From positions 1 through 22,558 of the forward strand of contig JANOAR010000039.1 of assembly GCA_031411235.1 (NCBI GenBank): a DNA stretch of 22,558 bases. Direction: 5' to 3'. The position numbers and the translations under genes are program-made. Shown here piece by piece: positions 6,524 to 14,033 of this stretch. Numbering within the stretch: position 1 is the stretch's first letter; every line of letters starts with the position of its first letter. This stretch comes from JANOAR01 sp031411235 (lineage in GTDB: Bacteria; Verrucomicrobiota; Verrucomicrobiia; Verrucomicrobiales; Verrucomicrobiaceae). The notes beneath the pieces were generated by a model, which saw only the letters and a list, made by a program, of their open reading frames with translations, was not told the origin of the DNA and made no database searches.

Positions 6524-6686
6524 TACTGATGAGTTCGCGGGATAGCCTACAATTCTGGCGCGGCTTTCGTGCTGTGGCTGCGTTGCTCGCTCGTTGGCTA
6601 TTGCTTAATAGCCGCCTCGCTCGCGCCTTGCCACAACCCGAAATCCATCACCAGCCTTTGTAGCCTATCCCACGAACCCATCAGTA
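6524..6686. repeat. 163-bp palindromic element (MITE/REP-like)
   Basis: The outer 29 bases (starting TACTGATGAGTTCG) match the reverse complement of the last 29 with 26 identities. Inner parts also pair: GCTGTGG with CCACAAC, and GGCTATT-GCTT-AATAGCC at the centre (6595-6612). The whole could fold into one long imperfect hairpin. It lies between the DUF6036 gene and the next gene and has no coding content. It could be a non-autonomous mobile element or a bidirectional transcription stop; no T-run is evident. Confidence 0.7.
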
Positions 6687-6775
6687 AAAGGAATCTTCTC
6701 CCCAGATAGATTGATCCAGTTAACTCGTGCTGGAATGTGTCCACCCTCCATCCCCTCCTACTCAACTCCCACTTC

Positions 6776-8284
6776 ATGAAGTTCCTCTGCGCTCTCATTT
6801 TTACCTTCGCTTTTTCCTTCGCCCACGCTGCGGATCCCGTCGAAGCCGACTACTACAAGATCACCACCTTCGATACGCCCAAGGACACCGCTCTCGAAGT
6901 CGGCTCCATCGACCTCATGCCCGATGGCAAGCTGGTGATGGGCACGCGGCGTGGCGAGATCTGGGTGGCCTCGGGTGTAAGCTCCAGCGATGCCAATGCG
7001 GTGCAGTACACACGCTTCGCCAGCGGCCAGCATGAGGTGCTGGGCATCGCCTATAAAGACGGCGCGGTGTATGCCACCAACCGCTACGAGATCACGAAAA
7101 TAAAGGACGTGGATGGCGATGGTCGCGCGGACACCTTCGACACCCTCTGCGATAAGTGGGGCGTCTCCGGCGACTACCACGAATACGCCCTGGGCTCGCG
7201 CTTCGACAAGGCGGGCGACCTGTGGGTATGCCTCTGCCTCACGGGCTCCTTCAGCAGTCAGGCTCCCTTCCGTGGCTGGGCGGTGCGAGTGAAGCCAGAT
7301 GGCACGCTGGTGCCGACGTGCAGTGGCGTGCGCTCGCCCGGCGGTGTGGGCTTCGATGCTGAGGGCGAGGTGTATTACACCGACAACCAAGGCCCGTGGC
7401 ATGGGGCCTGCACGCTGCAACACCTTGTGCCCGGCTCATTCCAGGGGCACCCCGGCGGCAACGTCTGGTATGACAAAGCTCCCAATATGGGGCCGCGCCC
7501 CATCGACCCACTGCCCGAGGCCTTCCAGGGCAACCGCAAACGCGGCACCAAGGATGACCACATCGACCCCGACCGCATGGTCGCTGAGCGCAAGCGCATC
7601 AAGCAACTCCTGCCGCCCGTGGTGTACATGGTGCATGGCAAAATCGGCAACTCATCGAGCTTCATCGTGGCGGACACGAGCAGCGGGAAATTTGGGCCGT
7701 TCGGCAAACAGCTCTTCGTCGCCGACCAGAGTTTTAGCAACGTCAGCCGCGTCTTCGTGGAGGAAGTCAACGGCATCAAACAAGGCGTCGTCTTCCCCTT
7801 CCGCAGCGGTTTCAAGAGCGGCCTCATCGGTGGCCGTATGAACGACGAAGGCCAGCTCTTCGCCGGCGGCAGCGACCGTGGCTGGGGCGCTCGCGGTGGC
7901 AAGCCCTTTAGCTTTGAGCGCCTCGACTGGACGGGAAAGATGCCCTTCGAGGTGCATGAAATGCGGGCGAAACCCGATGGCTTCGAGCTGGCCTTCACCC
8001 AGCCCGTTGATGCCAAGACGGCAGGCGATGTGGCCAGCTACTCAATGCGCCAGTTCACCTACGCCTACCGCGAAGAATACGGCGGCCCCGAGGTCGATGA
8101 AGTGCTGCCAAAGATTACGGCAGCGAAGGTCAGCGAGGACAAAAAGAGCGTGCGGCTGACGATCTCATCGCTAATCCAAGGCGACATCCACGAGCTGCAT
8201 CTCGATGGCGTAAAGAGCGCCGAAGGCCTTCCCGTGCTGCATCCCGTGGCCTACTACACGCTGAATGAGATACCAGCGAAGTGA
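6776..8284 (+). CDS. Secreted beta-propeller protein (PQQ-dehydrogenase-like / DUF7133-like)
   Basis: The start at 6776 gives a 502-residue protein beginning with a signal peptide (MKFLCALIFTFAFSFAHAAD), better than the open frame's start 13 codons earlier. The mature part opens with LEVGSIDLMPDGKLVMGTRR and has repeated blade-like segments: VLGIAYKDGAVYATNRYEIT; DVDGDGRADTFDTL (calcium-loop like); GSRFDKAGDLWV; SPGGVGFDAEGEVYYTDNQG. This is typical of the soluble sugar dehydrogenase-like propellers that are abundant in Planctomycetes and Verrucomicrobia. There is no CxxCH motif, so no attached cytochrome domain. The substrate is unknown. A 73-bp gap separates it from the next secreted protein, so the two may be transcribed together. 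Confidence 0.7.
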   Translation: MKFLCALIFTFAFSFAHAADPVEADYYKITTFDTPKDTALEVGSIDLMPDGKLVMGTRRGEIWVASGVSSSDANAVQYTRFASGQHEVLGIAYKDGAVYATNRYEITKIKDVDGDGRADTFDTLCDKWGVSGDYHEYALGSRFDKAGDLWVCLCLTGSFSSQAPFRGWAVRVKPDGTLVPTCSGVRSPGGVGFDAEGEVYYTDNQGPWHGACTLQHLVPGSFQGHPGGNVWYDKAPNMGPRPIDPLPEAFQGNRKRGTKDDHIDPDRMVAERKRIKQLLPPVVYMVHGKIGNSSSFIVADTSSGKFGPFGKQLFVADQSFSNVSRVFVEEVNGIKQGVVFPFRSGFKSGLIGGRMNDEGQLFAGGSDRGWGARGGKPFSFERLDWTGKMPFEVHEMRAKPDGFELAFTQPVDAKTAGDVASYSMRQFTYAYREEYGGPEVDEVLPKITAAKVSEDKKSVRLTISSLIQGDIHELHLDGVKSAEGLPVLHPVAYYTLNEIPAK

Positions 8285-8357
8285 GGTATGGCGGAGTGGG
8301 GCAAGCGCAAACACCGCACCGCAAGACATGGCCAAAGGCCACGTTCCCAAGGCACTC

Positions 8358-9029
8358 ATGAAAACTCCTGCCTGCCTGCTCAGCCTGCCCCTCGTCCTGC
8401 TCGCCCTTTCGTTGCATCCCCTGCTTCAGGCAGGCAGCCCAGACTACCCGTCGGAGTTGTTCAAGAGCACGAAGCTCATTTATGCGGACACCTTTGATGG
8501 CCCGCTCAATGCCGACTTCTGGGAAGTCCGTCAGAACACGACATGGGCGATCAAGGACGGCGTCTTAACGGGCAGCCAGTCATCCAAGGAGTTTCAGGAA
8601 GCGAAGAAGGCGAAAGGAGACAAGGGGCATGAGGGCTTCAAACCCGTGATCTGGCTCAAGCAGGTGCCGGAGAACTTCGTCTGCACCATGCGTGTGCGCT
8701 ACGATGCGAAGGCCTACCAGAAAGGCTTTCCGCTCCTCGATCTCGGCCATCACATTCACACGATCAGCTTCAGCGAGAAGGCCACGACGCTGACGATCAA
8801 GAAGAACGTCGAGACTCAAGAAAGTGGAGGGCCCCTCCTGCCGCTCAATCAATGGGTGGACATCGCCATCGAGCTAAAAAAGGGCACCCTCCTTTACAAG
8901 ATCGAAGGCAAGAAACACGTCTTCCAGAGCGCGAATATCGACATGACCGGACAGGCACAAATCGACTTCAAAGGCATCGATTTCGGCACTTGGCAGATCA
9001 ACCACATCAAGCTGTGGGAAGGGCTGTGA
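8358..9029 (+). CDS. Secreted DUF1080/LamG-like protein
   Basis: The start at 8358 gives 223 residues beginning MKTPACLLSLPLVLLALSLH with a cleavable signal sequence ending near LLQAGSP. The mature region has LIYADTFDGPLNADFWEVRQ and then NTTWAIKDGVLTGSQSSKEF, and closes with FGTWQINHIKLWEG. An F-D-G-x-L-x-x-x-W-x-V/W-x-I-x-D-G-V-L pattern is that of the concanavalin-like fold in DUF1080 and related proteins, usually in periplasmic or extracellular carbohydrate metabolism. Catalytic residues are not evident, so a binding role is as likely as hydrolysis. It follows the beta-propeller gene on the same strand. Its end is convergent with the AHSA1 gene. Confidence 0.65.
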   Translation: MKTPACLLSLPLVLLALSLHPLLQAGSPDYPSELFKSTKLIYADTFDGPLNADFWEVRQNTTWAIKDGVLTGSQSSKEFQEAKKAKGDKGHEGFKPVIWLKQVPENFVCTMRVRYDAKAYQKGFPLLDLGHHIHTISFSEKATTLTIKKNVETQESGGPLLPLNQWVDIAIELKKGTLLYKIEGKKHVFQSANIDMTGQAQIDFKGIDFGTWQINHIKLWEGL

Positions 9030-9130
9030 CTGTTGTGATTCTCGCGCTATTCCCGCTAGCCCGCCCGGCCTCGTTTCATGAGGCATGAATGCACCGGGAC
9101 GGGCCGCAGATTCAGGCGAGATCAGCACTG

Positions 9131-9580
9131 TTAGGAAGTGCGCGTGTATTCCAGCGATTCGCCGGTTTCCAGCAAGCTCTTGAGGCTGGAGAGGATGACT
9201 GGCCAGCCATTGGAGACGGCGCGGATCAGCTTCGATCCACCCTTATCCATTTCATGCAGCACGGTGAACTTCACCATCTCGTCCTCTGGCTCCAGCTCGT
9301 AGGTCATGAGTGAGTCGCCCTCAGCCATCAGCTCGGGTTTGAATTCATTGCGCCACGTCAAGACCAGCCGCTTGGGGGGATCGATCTCCTTGATCTCGCC
9401 GCTGTCTTTGACCTCGCCTTCGGAGTCGATGAGTTTCCATGCCGCGCCAGCCTTCCATTCCGTCTCCATCGTGCAGCCGAAGAAGAACTGCCGGTTGAAT
9501 TCCGGCTGAGTGAGCGCTTGCCAGAGTTTCTCTGGCGTGGTGCGGATGTAGGTGACGTAAACGAATGTGCTCTTTTCCAT
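9131..9580 (-). CDS. SRPBCC/AHSA1-family protein
   Basis: This 149-residue protein reads MEKSTFVYVTYIRTTPEKLW, then QALTQPEFNRQFFFG, and later LVLTWRNEF and TVLHEMDKGGSKLIRAVSNG before WPVILSSLKSLLETG. These are the standard features of the AHSA1/CalC-like branch of the START-like superfamily: the TP-E-x-LW-x-AL helix, a central sheet, and the C-terminal GWP-x-x-LxxLKxLLExG helix forming a hydrophobic cavity. Its gene starts six bases after the stop of an ArsR-type repressor. This pairing is very common, and the SRPBCC protein is usually annotated as a ligand-binding or stress-related partner. The ligand is unknown. Confidence 0.9.
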   Translation of the reverse strand: MEKSTFVYVTYIRTTPEKLWQALTQPEFNRQFFFGCTMETEWKAGAAWKLIDSEGEVKDSGEIKEIDPPKRLVLTWRNEFKPELMAEGDSLMTYELEPEDEMVKFTVLHEMDKGGSKLIRAVSNGWPVILSSLKSLLETGESLEYTRTS

Positions 9581-9585
9581 GATGT

Positions 9586-9903
9586 TTATTTGTTTTTGGT
9601 TTGCTCGAGACCCTTTTTCAGATCGCTCAACGCCTGAAGGCGAGTGCGTTCGTATTTGCTGATCCAGCGCTCGTAGATCTCGTGCAGCGGCACCGGGTTG
9701 AGGAAATGCAGCTTCTCGCGCCCACGCCAGACGACCGCCACGAGGTTGGCCTGTTCAAGCAGCTTGAGGTGCTTGGTGACCGCCTGTCGTGACATGTCCA
9801 GGTGCCCGCAGAGATCGCCCAACGTCTGCCCGTTTTCGCGGTGCAGTTCATCGAGCAATGTTCGGCGGCTGGCATCGGCCAGGGCTTTGAAAACTGCATC
9901 CAT
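9586..9903 (-). CDS. ArsR-family winged-helix repressor
   Basis: This 105-residue regulator begins MDAVFKALADASRRTLLDEL, then NGQTLGDLCGHLDMSRQAVT, then KHLKLLEQANLVAVVWRGRE. That is the ArsR/SmtB helix-turn-helix (D-M-S-R-Q-A-V-T-K-H-L recognition helix) and wing. Metal-binding cysteine motifs are absent, as in the SdpR-like/AHSA1-linked subgroup. The start at 9903 is preferred over the longer frame because the extension would cover the operator palindrome at 9917-9936. It is the first gene of a two-gene operon with the AHSA1 protein and very likely represses its own promoter. Confidence 0.9.
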   Translation of the reverse strand: MDAVFKALADASRRTLLDELHRENGQTLGDLCGHLDMSRQAVTKHLKLLEQANLVAVVWRGREKLHFLNPVPLHEIYERWISKYERTRLQALSDLKKGLEQTKNK

Positions 9904-9916
9904 CACGCGCCCATTT

Positions 9917-9936
9917 ATGCAACCATATAGTTGCAT
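9917..9936. promoter_or_regulatory. Palindromic operator of the ArsR/AHSA1 operon
   Basis: ATGCAAC and GTTGCAT form perfect 7-bp inverted arms separated by CATATA. The site ends about 14 bp before the chosen ArsR start and is well placed to overlap the promoter. Spacing and symmetry fit an ArsR dimer site, so autorepression is likely. Confidence 0.75.
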
Positions 9937-10137
9937 GTAAAGGCGCGAAAATATCATTTTTGCCAAGGTAGGAGATGAAGCAACGGAAGTCAGTCTCGCC
10001 CTGCGGAAGCAACTTCCAAGGCCGCGACCACAAAGTTATACCAATTCCAAACCAGAAACTGGCATTCGTCCGCAGGCCATTGATCGGCCAAGCTCGTTAG
10101 ATCATCCCATCATTATCCAGAATTTGATTTCAACTTG

Positions 10138-10539
10138 GTATTACCCCGTCGGCACAAGGTTGGCGGCAAGGTCACCAAGCTCGTTGCTTATGGCGCGTTC
10201 ATCGAAGTGGAAGAAGGCGTCGAAGGCCTCGCCCACGTCTCCGAACTCTCCTGGACCAAGCGCATCGCTCGCCCCAGCGACGTGCTCACCATCGGCCAAG
10301 TCGTCGATGCCCAAGTCCTCGGCATCAGCAAAGAAGAGCGCAAAATCAGCCTCGGCGTGCGTCAGCTCGACAGCAATCCTTGGGATGAGATCGCTGTCCG
10401 CTTCCCCATCGGCACCCCGATCATCCGCCCCGTATGCGTTCTTACTGCCCATGGTGCTTTTATGGTGCCAGCAAAGAATGGCGTCCCGGCCAAGGCTCAT
10501 AAGCCTTGGTTTAGCGACAACATCAAAGCCAGGGCGTAA
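10138..10539 (+). pseudogene. rpsA: rpsA remnant (ribosomal protein S1 domain), frameshifted
   Basis: The sequence reads YYPVG in one frame and then, after an apparent one-base loss near 10154, KVGGKVTKLVAYGAFIEVEE and GVEGLAHVSELSWTKRIARP in the next. It continues with ISLGVRQLDSNPWDEIAVRF. This is one complete S1 RNA-binding domain and linker from ribosomal protein S1, whose full length is about 550 residues with six domains. Part of a following S1 domain may survive in degraded form (GTPIIRPVCVLTAHGAFM) before an unrelated-looking tail ends at TAA. An intrinsic terminator follows at once, so this looks like the 3' end of an rpsA copy with its terminator. No start codon or ribosome binding site suits a real small protein. 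Confidence 0.75.
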
Positions 10540-10553
10540 GCCCAGGCAGCACG

Positions 10554-10582
10554 GAGCGGCCTCGCAAGGGGCCGCTCTTTTT
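10554..10582 (+). terminator. Intrinsic terminator after rpsA remnant
   Basis: GAGCGGCC (10554-10561) pairs perfectly with GGCCGCTC (10570-10577) around an 8-base loop, followed by TTTTT. It would stop transcription rightwards and lies 15 bp after the remnant's stop. Confidence 0.85.
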
Positions 10583-10763
10583 ATATGATGGCCTCCTCCT
10601 AGCCTTTGCTTGTGAGAGCGGGGAGCGCGACGCGACGCGTGGTAATCTGTCGTCACCCAACGTCATGAAGCCTTGCTCCACACAAGCGGCTGCGTCCCCT
10701 CCCCAAGTAGTCGGCTCCACCACGAGGTGACAAAGGCATGGCTTGGTGCTCTGCTGCGCGACT

Positions 10764-11462
10764 ATGCTTTGCTCTTTTACCCTTTATGGCTCTGCGCATG
10801 TCGCGGCGCTCGTGGTGACGCTTGTGTTGTGCGGGCTCATGATTTGGCTTTGCCGAAACAGGCCTGTGGCAGCTCGTTTTGCGCAGTGTGGGTTGGCCGT
10901 TTTGCTGCTGCTGCAATGGCCGCTGGGGCTGGCGGCTTATGCGTCGTCGGGCGAGCTGACTTTGCAGAATGGGCTGCCCTTGCACCTGTGCGATGTTGCG
11001 GCGACGGCTGCTGCTGTGGCGCTGCTGTGGCGGCGAATGCTGGCGGCAGAGTTCGCCTATTTTTTTGGCCTTGCGGGCACGTTGCAGGGGCTCATCACGC
11101 CGAGCCTCGCCCACGCCTTCCCACATCCTCGTTTCTTTACTTTTTTCCTCACGCACAGCGGGGTGGTCATCGCGGCGCTGGTGATCGTCTGGGGCATGGT
11201 GCTGCGGCCTCGCGGCTGGGCCGCGCTACGGATGCTGGGGTGGCTGGTCGTCTATGCGATGCTGGTGGGTGGGATCAATTTCATGCTGGGAACCAACTAT
11301 GGCTTCCTCTGCGCCAAGCCTCCTGTGGCCAGTGCGTTCGATATGATGGGGCCTTGGCCGTGGTACATCGGCAGCATCGCGGGGGTCGCTGGGATTGCCT
11401 TTTTGCTGCTGGATGCGCCCTTCGCTTGGCAGCGTCGCCGAGACCGACTGGCGACCCGGTGA
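10764..11462 (+). CDS. TIGR02206-family integral membrane protein
   Basis: From ATG at 10764 this is a 232-residue, very hydrophobic protein with about six to seven membrane segments. Diagnostic segments are LPLHLCDVAATAAAVALLWR, FAYFFGLAGTLQGLITPSLA, then HPRFFTFFLTHSGVVIAALV, and NFMLGTNYGFLCAKP with MMGPWPWYI. These match the TIGR02206 (YwaF-like) family, whose function is unknown. A TTG seven codons upstream could also start it; no ribosome binding site decides. It precedes pyrH on the same strand with a 69-bp gap and may be co-transcribed with it. Confidence 0.8.
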   Translation: MLCSFTLYGSAHVAALVVTLVLCGLMIWLCRNRPVAARFAQCGLAVLLLLQWPLGLAAYASSGELTLQNGLPLHLCDVAATAAAVALLWRRMLAAEFAYFFGLAGTLQGLITPSLAHAFPHPRFFTFFLTHSGVVIAALVIVWGMVLRPRGWAALRMLGWLVVYAMLVGGINFMLGTNYGFLCAKPPVASAFDMMGPWPWYIGSIAGVAGIAFLLLDAPFAWQRRRDRLATR

Positions 11463-11531
11463 TGAAAATGAATTGTCTTTGCCAAGGCGAAACGCTTGCT
11501 CTTTCGTGGTAGAACCCACATAAACAACAGC

Positions 11532-12266
11532 ATGGTAGAAGCATCAGGACGACGGAAATTTAGGCGTGTACTGCTCAAGCTTAGCGGCGAGGCATTACGT
11601 GAGGTTGGCAACGCAGATAACATCTCGCCGCCCATCGTGGAGGACATCGCGGCGCAGATCAAAGCCGCGCATCAGACGGGGCTGGAAATAGCCATCGTCG
11701 TGGGTGGCGGTAACTTCTGGCGCGGCGTCAGCGCGAGCAATCGCGGCATGGAGCGAGCCACCGCTGACTACATGGGCATGCTCGCCACGGTGATGAATTC
11801 GCTCGCGCTGCAATCCATGCTGGAGGGCATGGATGTGCCCACACGAGTGCAGAGCGCCATCGAGATGAAGAACGTTGCCGAGCCCTTCATCCGCCGCGTC
11901 GCGATGCGGCATCTGGAGCTGGGCCGCGTGGTGATCTTCGCCGCAGGCACGGGGAATCCTTTCTTCTCCACCGACACGACTGCCGCTCTGCGAGCCAGTG
12001 AAATAGGGGCCGACGTCGTCTTCAAAGCCACCAAAGTGGATGGCATCTACGACTCCGATCCGAAGAAGAATCCAGATGCCGTGCGCTACGACGCGATCAC
12101 CTTCCAGGACGCGCTGACGCAGCAATTGAAGGTCATGGACGCCACGGCCTTCAGCCTGTGCATGGAGAACAACATGCCCATCATCGTCTTCAGCATGGAG
12201 GAGCCCGACAACATCCGCAAAGCACTCACGGGTGATCCCATCGGCACCGTCGTCACCGCCGCCTAG
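11532..12266 (+). CDS. pyrH: UMP kinase
   Basis: This 244-residue protein has the usual PyrH length. Motifs in order: VLLKLSGEAL (phosphate-binding lysine), IAIVVGGGNFWRG, ATADYMGMLATVMNSLALQS, then FSTDTTAALRASEIGADVVF and KATKVDGIYDSDP. The enzyme uses ATP to phosphorylate UMP to UDP in cytoplasmic pyrimidine synthesis and belongs to the amino-acid kinase fold. I chose the ATG at 11532 because a short MVEASGRRKFRR lead precedes the first strand; the open frame upstream adds unrelated residues. Its partner frr follows with a 57-bp gap. pyrH-frr is a widely conserved pair, often behind rpsB-tsf, but here a membrane protein gene precedes it. Confidence 0.96.
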   Translation: MVEASGRRKFRRVLLKLSGEALREVGNADNISPPIVEDIAAQIKAAHQTGLEIAIVVGGGNFWRGVSASNRGMERATADYMGMLATVMNSLALQSMLEGMDVPTRVQSAIEMKNVAEPFIRRVAMRHLELGRVVIFAAGTGNPFFSTDTTAALRASEIGADVVFKATKVDGIYDSDPKKNPDAVRYDAITFQDALTQQLKVMDATAFSLCMENNMPIIVFSMEEPDNIRKALTGDPIGTVVTAA

Positions 12267-12323
12267 GCCCGAATGCTGGGGCCACATCTCTGGCAACAAC
12301 CGCAAACCACACGCTACACTATT

Positions 12324-12890
12324 ATGGATCCCGAAATGTGTTTAATGGAGACCGAGGAGCACATGGCCAAGGCCGTGGAGCACGCTGTGCAGGAGTTCTC
12401 TGCCGTGCGCACGGGTAAGGCATCGCCCATGCTCGTCGAAAATCTTGACGTGCATGTACGCGCCTACGGCACCTCGATGAAGCTCAAGCAACTGGCGATG
12501 ATCACCACGCCCGAGCCGAGGCTCATTCGCATCGAAGCCTTCGATTCCAGCACCATCCAGGACATCGACCGTGCCTTTCGCGAATCCAAGCTCGGGCTAA
12601 ACCCAAGCATCGAAGGCAAACTCATCCGCGTGCCCATTCCCGAGCTGAGCCAAGAGCGCCGCGTGCAAATGGTGAAGCTCGTCAAGTCGCTCGGCGAGGA
12701 TGCCAAAATCCGCATCCGCTCCGTCCGCCGCGACGCCCTGGAAGCTCTAAAAAAGGCCGAAAAAGAAAGCCTTATTTCCGAAGATGATCTGCATCGCACC
12801 GAGAAGGAAGTGCAGACGCTCACGGACAAATACATCGCCGACATCGACAAGCATATCGCCTCGAAGGAGAAGGATATTATGACGGTGTGA
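12324..12890 (+). CDS. frr: Ribosome recycling factor
   Basis: This 188-residue protein is close to the usual 185. Clear family segments are AVQEFSAVRTGKASPMLVEN, VRAYGTSMKLKQLAMITTPE, then RLIRIEAFDSSTIQDIDRAF, GLNPSIEGKLIRVPIPELSQ, and RRVQMVKLVKSLGEDAKIRI with the RR-x-A helix. The protein splits post-termination ribosomes together with EF-G. The chosen ATG gives MDPEMCLMETEEHMAKAVEH; an upstream alternative adds unrelated residues. It follows pyrH closely and is probably in the same transcript. A large inverted-repeat structure begins 14 bp after its stop. Confidence 0.96.
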   Translation: MDPEMCLMETEEHMAKAVEHAVQEFSAVRTGKASPMLVENLDVHVRAYGTSMKLKQLAMITTPEPRLIRIEAFDSSTIQDIDRAFRESKLGLNPSIEGKLIRVPIPELSQERRVQMVKLVKSLGEDAKIRIRSVRRDALEALKKAEKESLISEDDLHRTEKEVQTLTDKYIADIDKHIASKEKDIMTV

Positions 12891-12903
12891 ACCCACGATG
12901 AAC

Positions 12904-13137
12904 TATGAATGATGAGTGATGACTAAACCCGAACACCGCGATTGATCGGCGACTATCATCACCCATCCTTGGCCTGATGCAGTTCGGCGACGGCGGGCTC
13001 GGTATTTTCCAATACAGTCCCGCCATCGCCAAACCGCCTGAGACTCAAGCCTTGGCAAAGCTAGCCACCGCTGAATCGCGGCGTTCGGGATTAATGAGCA
13101 GCTTCATGAAGCGCTTCCTCCCCATTCATCACTCATA
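12904..13137. repeat. About 234-bp nested inverted-repeat element
   Basis: Three nested sets of arms pair across this gene-free interval: TATGAATGATGAGTG near 12904 with CATTCATCACTCAT near 13124; CCCGAACACCGCGATT near 12928 with AATCGCGGCGTTCGGG near 13074; and a strong central hairpin, GGCGACGGCGGG (12986-12997) with CCCGCCATCGCC (13019-13030), inside which GTATT pairs with AATAC. One long imperfect stem could form. No T-run follows, so it is not a simple terminator. It may be a non-autonomous mobile element or a structured RNA. Confidence 0.7.
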
Positions 13138-13144
13138 ATTTCCC

Positions 13145-13900
13145 ATGCGCCTCTCCACCTTCAACGTCAACGGCATCCGCGCCTCCATGCAGAAGGGGTT
13201 GCGTGAGTATCTACAAAGCTCCGACGCCGATGTCATCTGCTTGCAAGAGACCAAGGCCCAGGAGGGCCAGTGCGATGTTTCCTGGCTCACAGGCTACTCT
13301 GCCGTGTGGTGCAGTGCGGTGAAGAAAGGCTACTCCGGCACGCTCGTGCTTAGCCGTGTGCCAGTGCTCTCGCACAGCCTCGGCTTGGACGCTGAGGAGC
13401 ATGATAAGGAAGGCCGCGTCATCACCGCTGAGTTCGCGGACTTCTATTTGGTCAACGTCTATACCCCCAACTCTCAGGGCGAACTCGCGCGACTGCCGTA
13501 TCGGATGGAGTGGGATGCCCACTTCCGCGCTAACATGAAGCGGCTAGAGAAGACCAAGCCTGTGCTCGTCTGTGGCGATCTGAATGTGGCTCACGAGGAG
13601 ATCGACCTCGCCAACCCCAAAACCAACCGCATGAACCCTGGCTTCAGCGATGAAGAGCGCGCCAGCTTCGGCCAGCACCTCGCCAGCGGTTTCGTCGATG
13701 TCTTCCGCCACTTCGAGCCCGGCCCAGGGCACTACACTTGGTGGACACAACGATTTAGCGACGCGCGTACCAAGAATATCGGCTGGCGGCTCGACTATTG
13801 GCTTGCCTCCAAGTCCCTGCTCCCTCGGATAAAAAGCTGCACCATTCGCTCCGACATCCACGGCTCGGATCACTGCCCCGTGGAGATGGTGATCGAGTAG
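13145..13900 (+). CDS. xth: Exodeoxyribonuclease III (Xth/ExoA family)
   Basis: This 251-residue endonuclease/exonuclease/phosphatase-fold protein matches the family's usual length. The motifs are FNVNGIRA with N7, LQETK with E35, YLVNVYTPNSQ, VCGDLNVAH, NIGWRLDYW and GSDHCPV, so all the metal-binding and catalytic positions (N, E, Y, D-x-N, D-H) look present. It cleaves DNA 5' to abasic sites and removes 3' blocking groups in base excision repair. The ATG at 13145 gives MRLSTFNVNG, with no room for an N-terminal extension. It follows the inverted-repeat element directly, so its promoter may lie within or beside that element. Confidence 0.95.
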   Translation: MRLSTFNVNGIRASMQKGLREYLQSSDADVICLQETKAQEGQCDVSWLTGYSAVWCSAVKKGYSGTLVLSRVPVLSHSLGLDAEEHDKEGRVITAEFADFYLVNVYTPNSQGELARLPYRMEWDAHFRANMKRLEKTKPVLVCGDLNVAHEEIDLANPKTNRMNPGFSDEERASFGQHLASGFVDVFRHFEPGPGHYTWWTQRFSDARTKNIGWRLDYWLASKSLLPRIKSCTIRSDIHGSDHCPVEMVIE

Positions 13901-14033
13901 AGCCTACGCGTTTTCACAAGCCCCAGCGGATTGGCTAAAATAGGGGGCGGAGCACAGCGCCGCTACAACCCTACCCTCAGGGGCAAGGCTACATCGGCAT
14001 CACGCGCTCCTGTCATTCTCACAGCGTCCGGGC

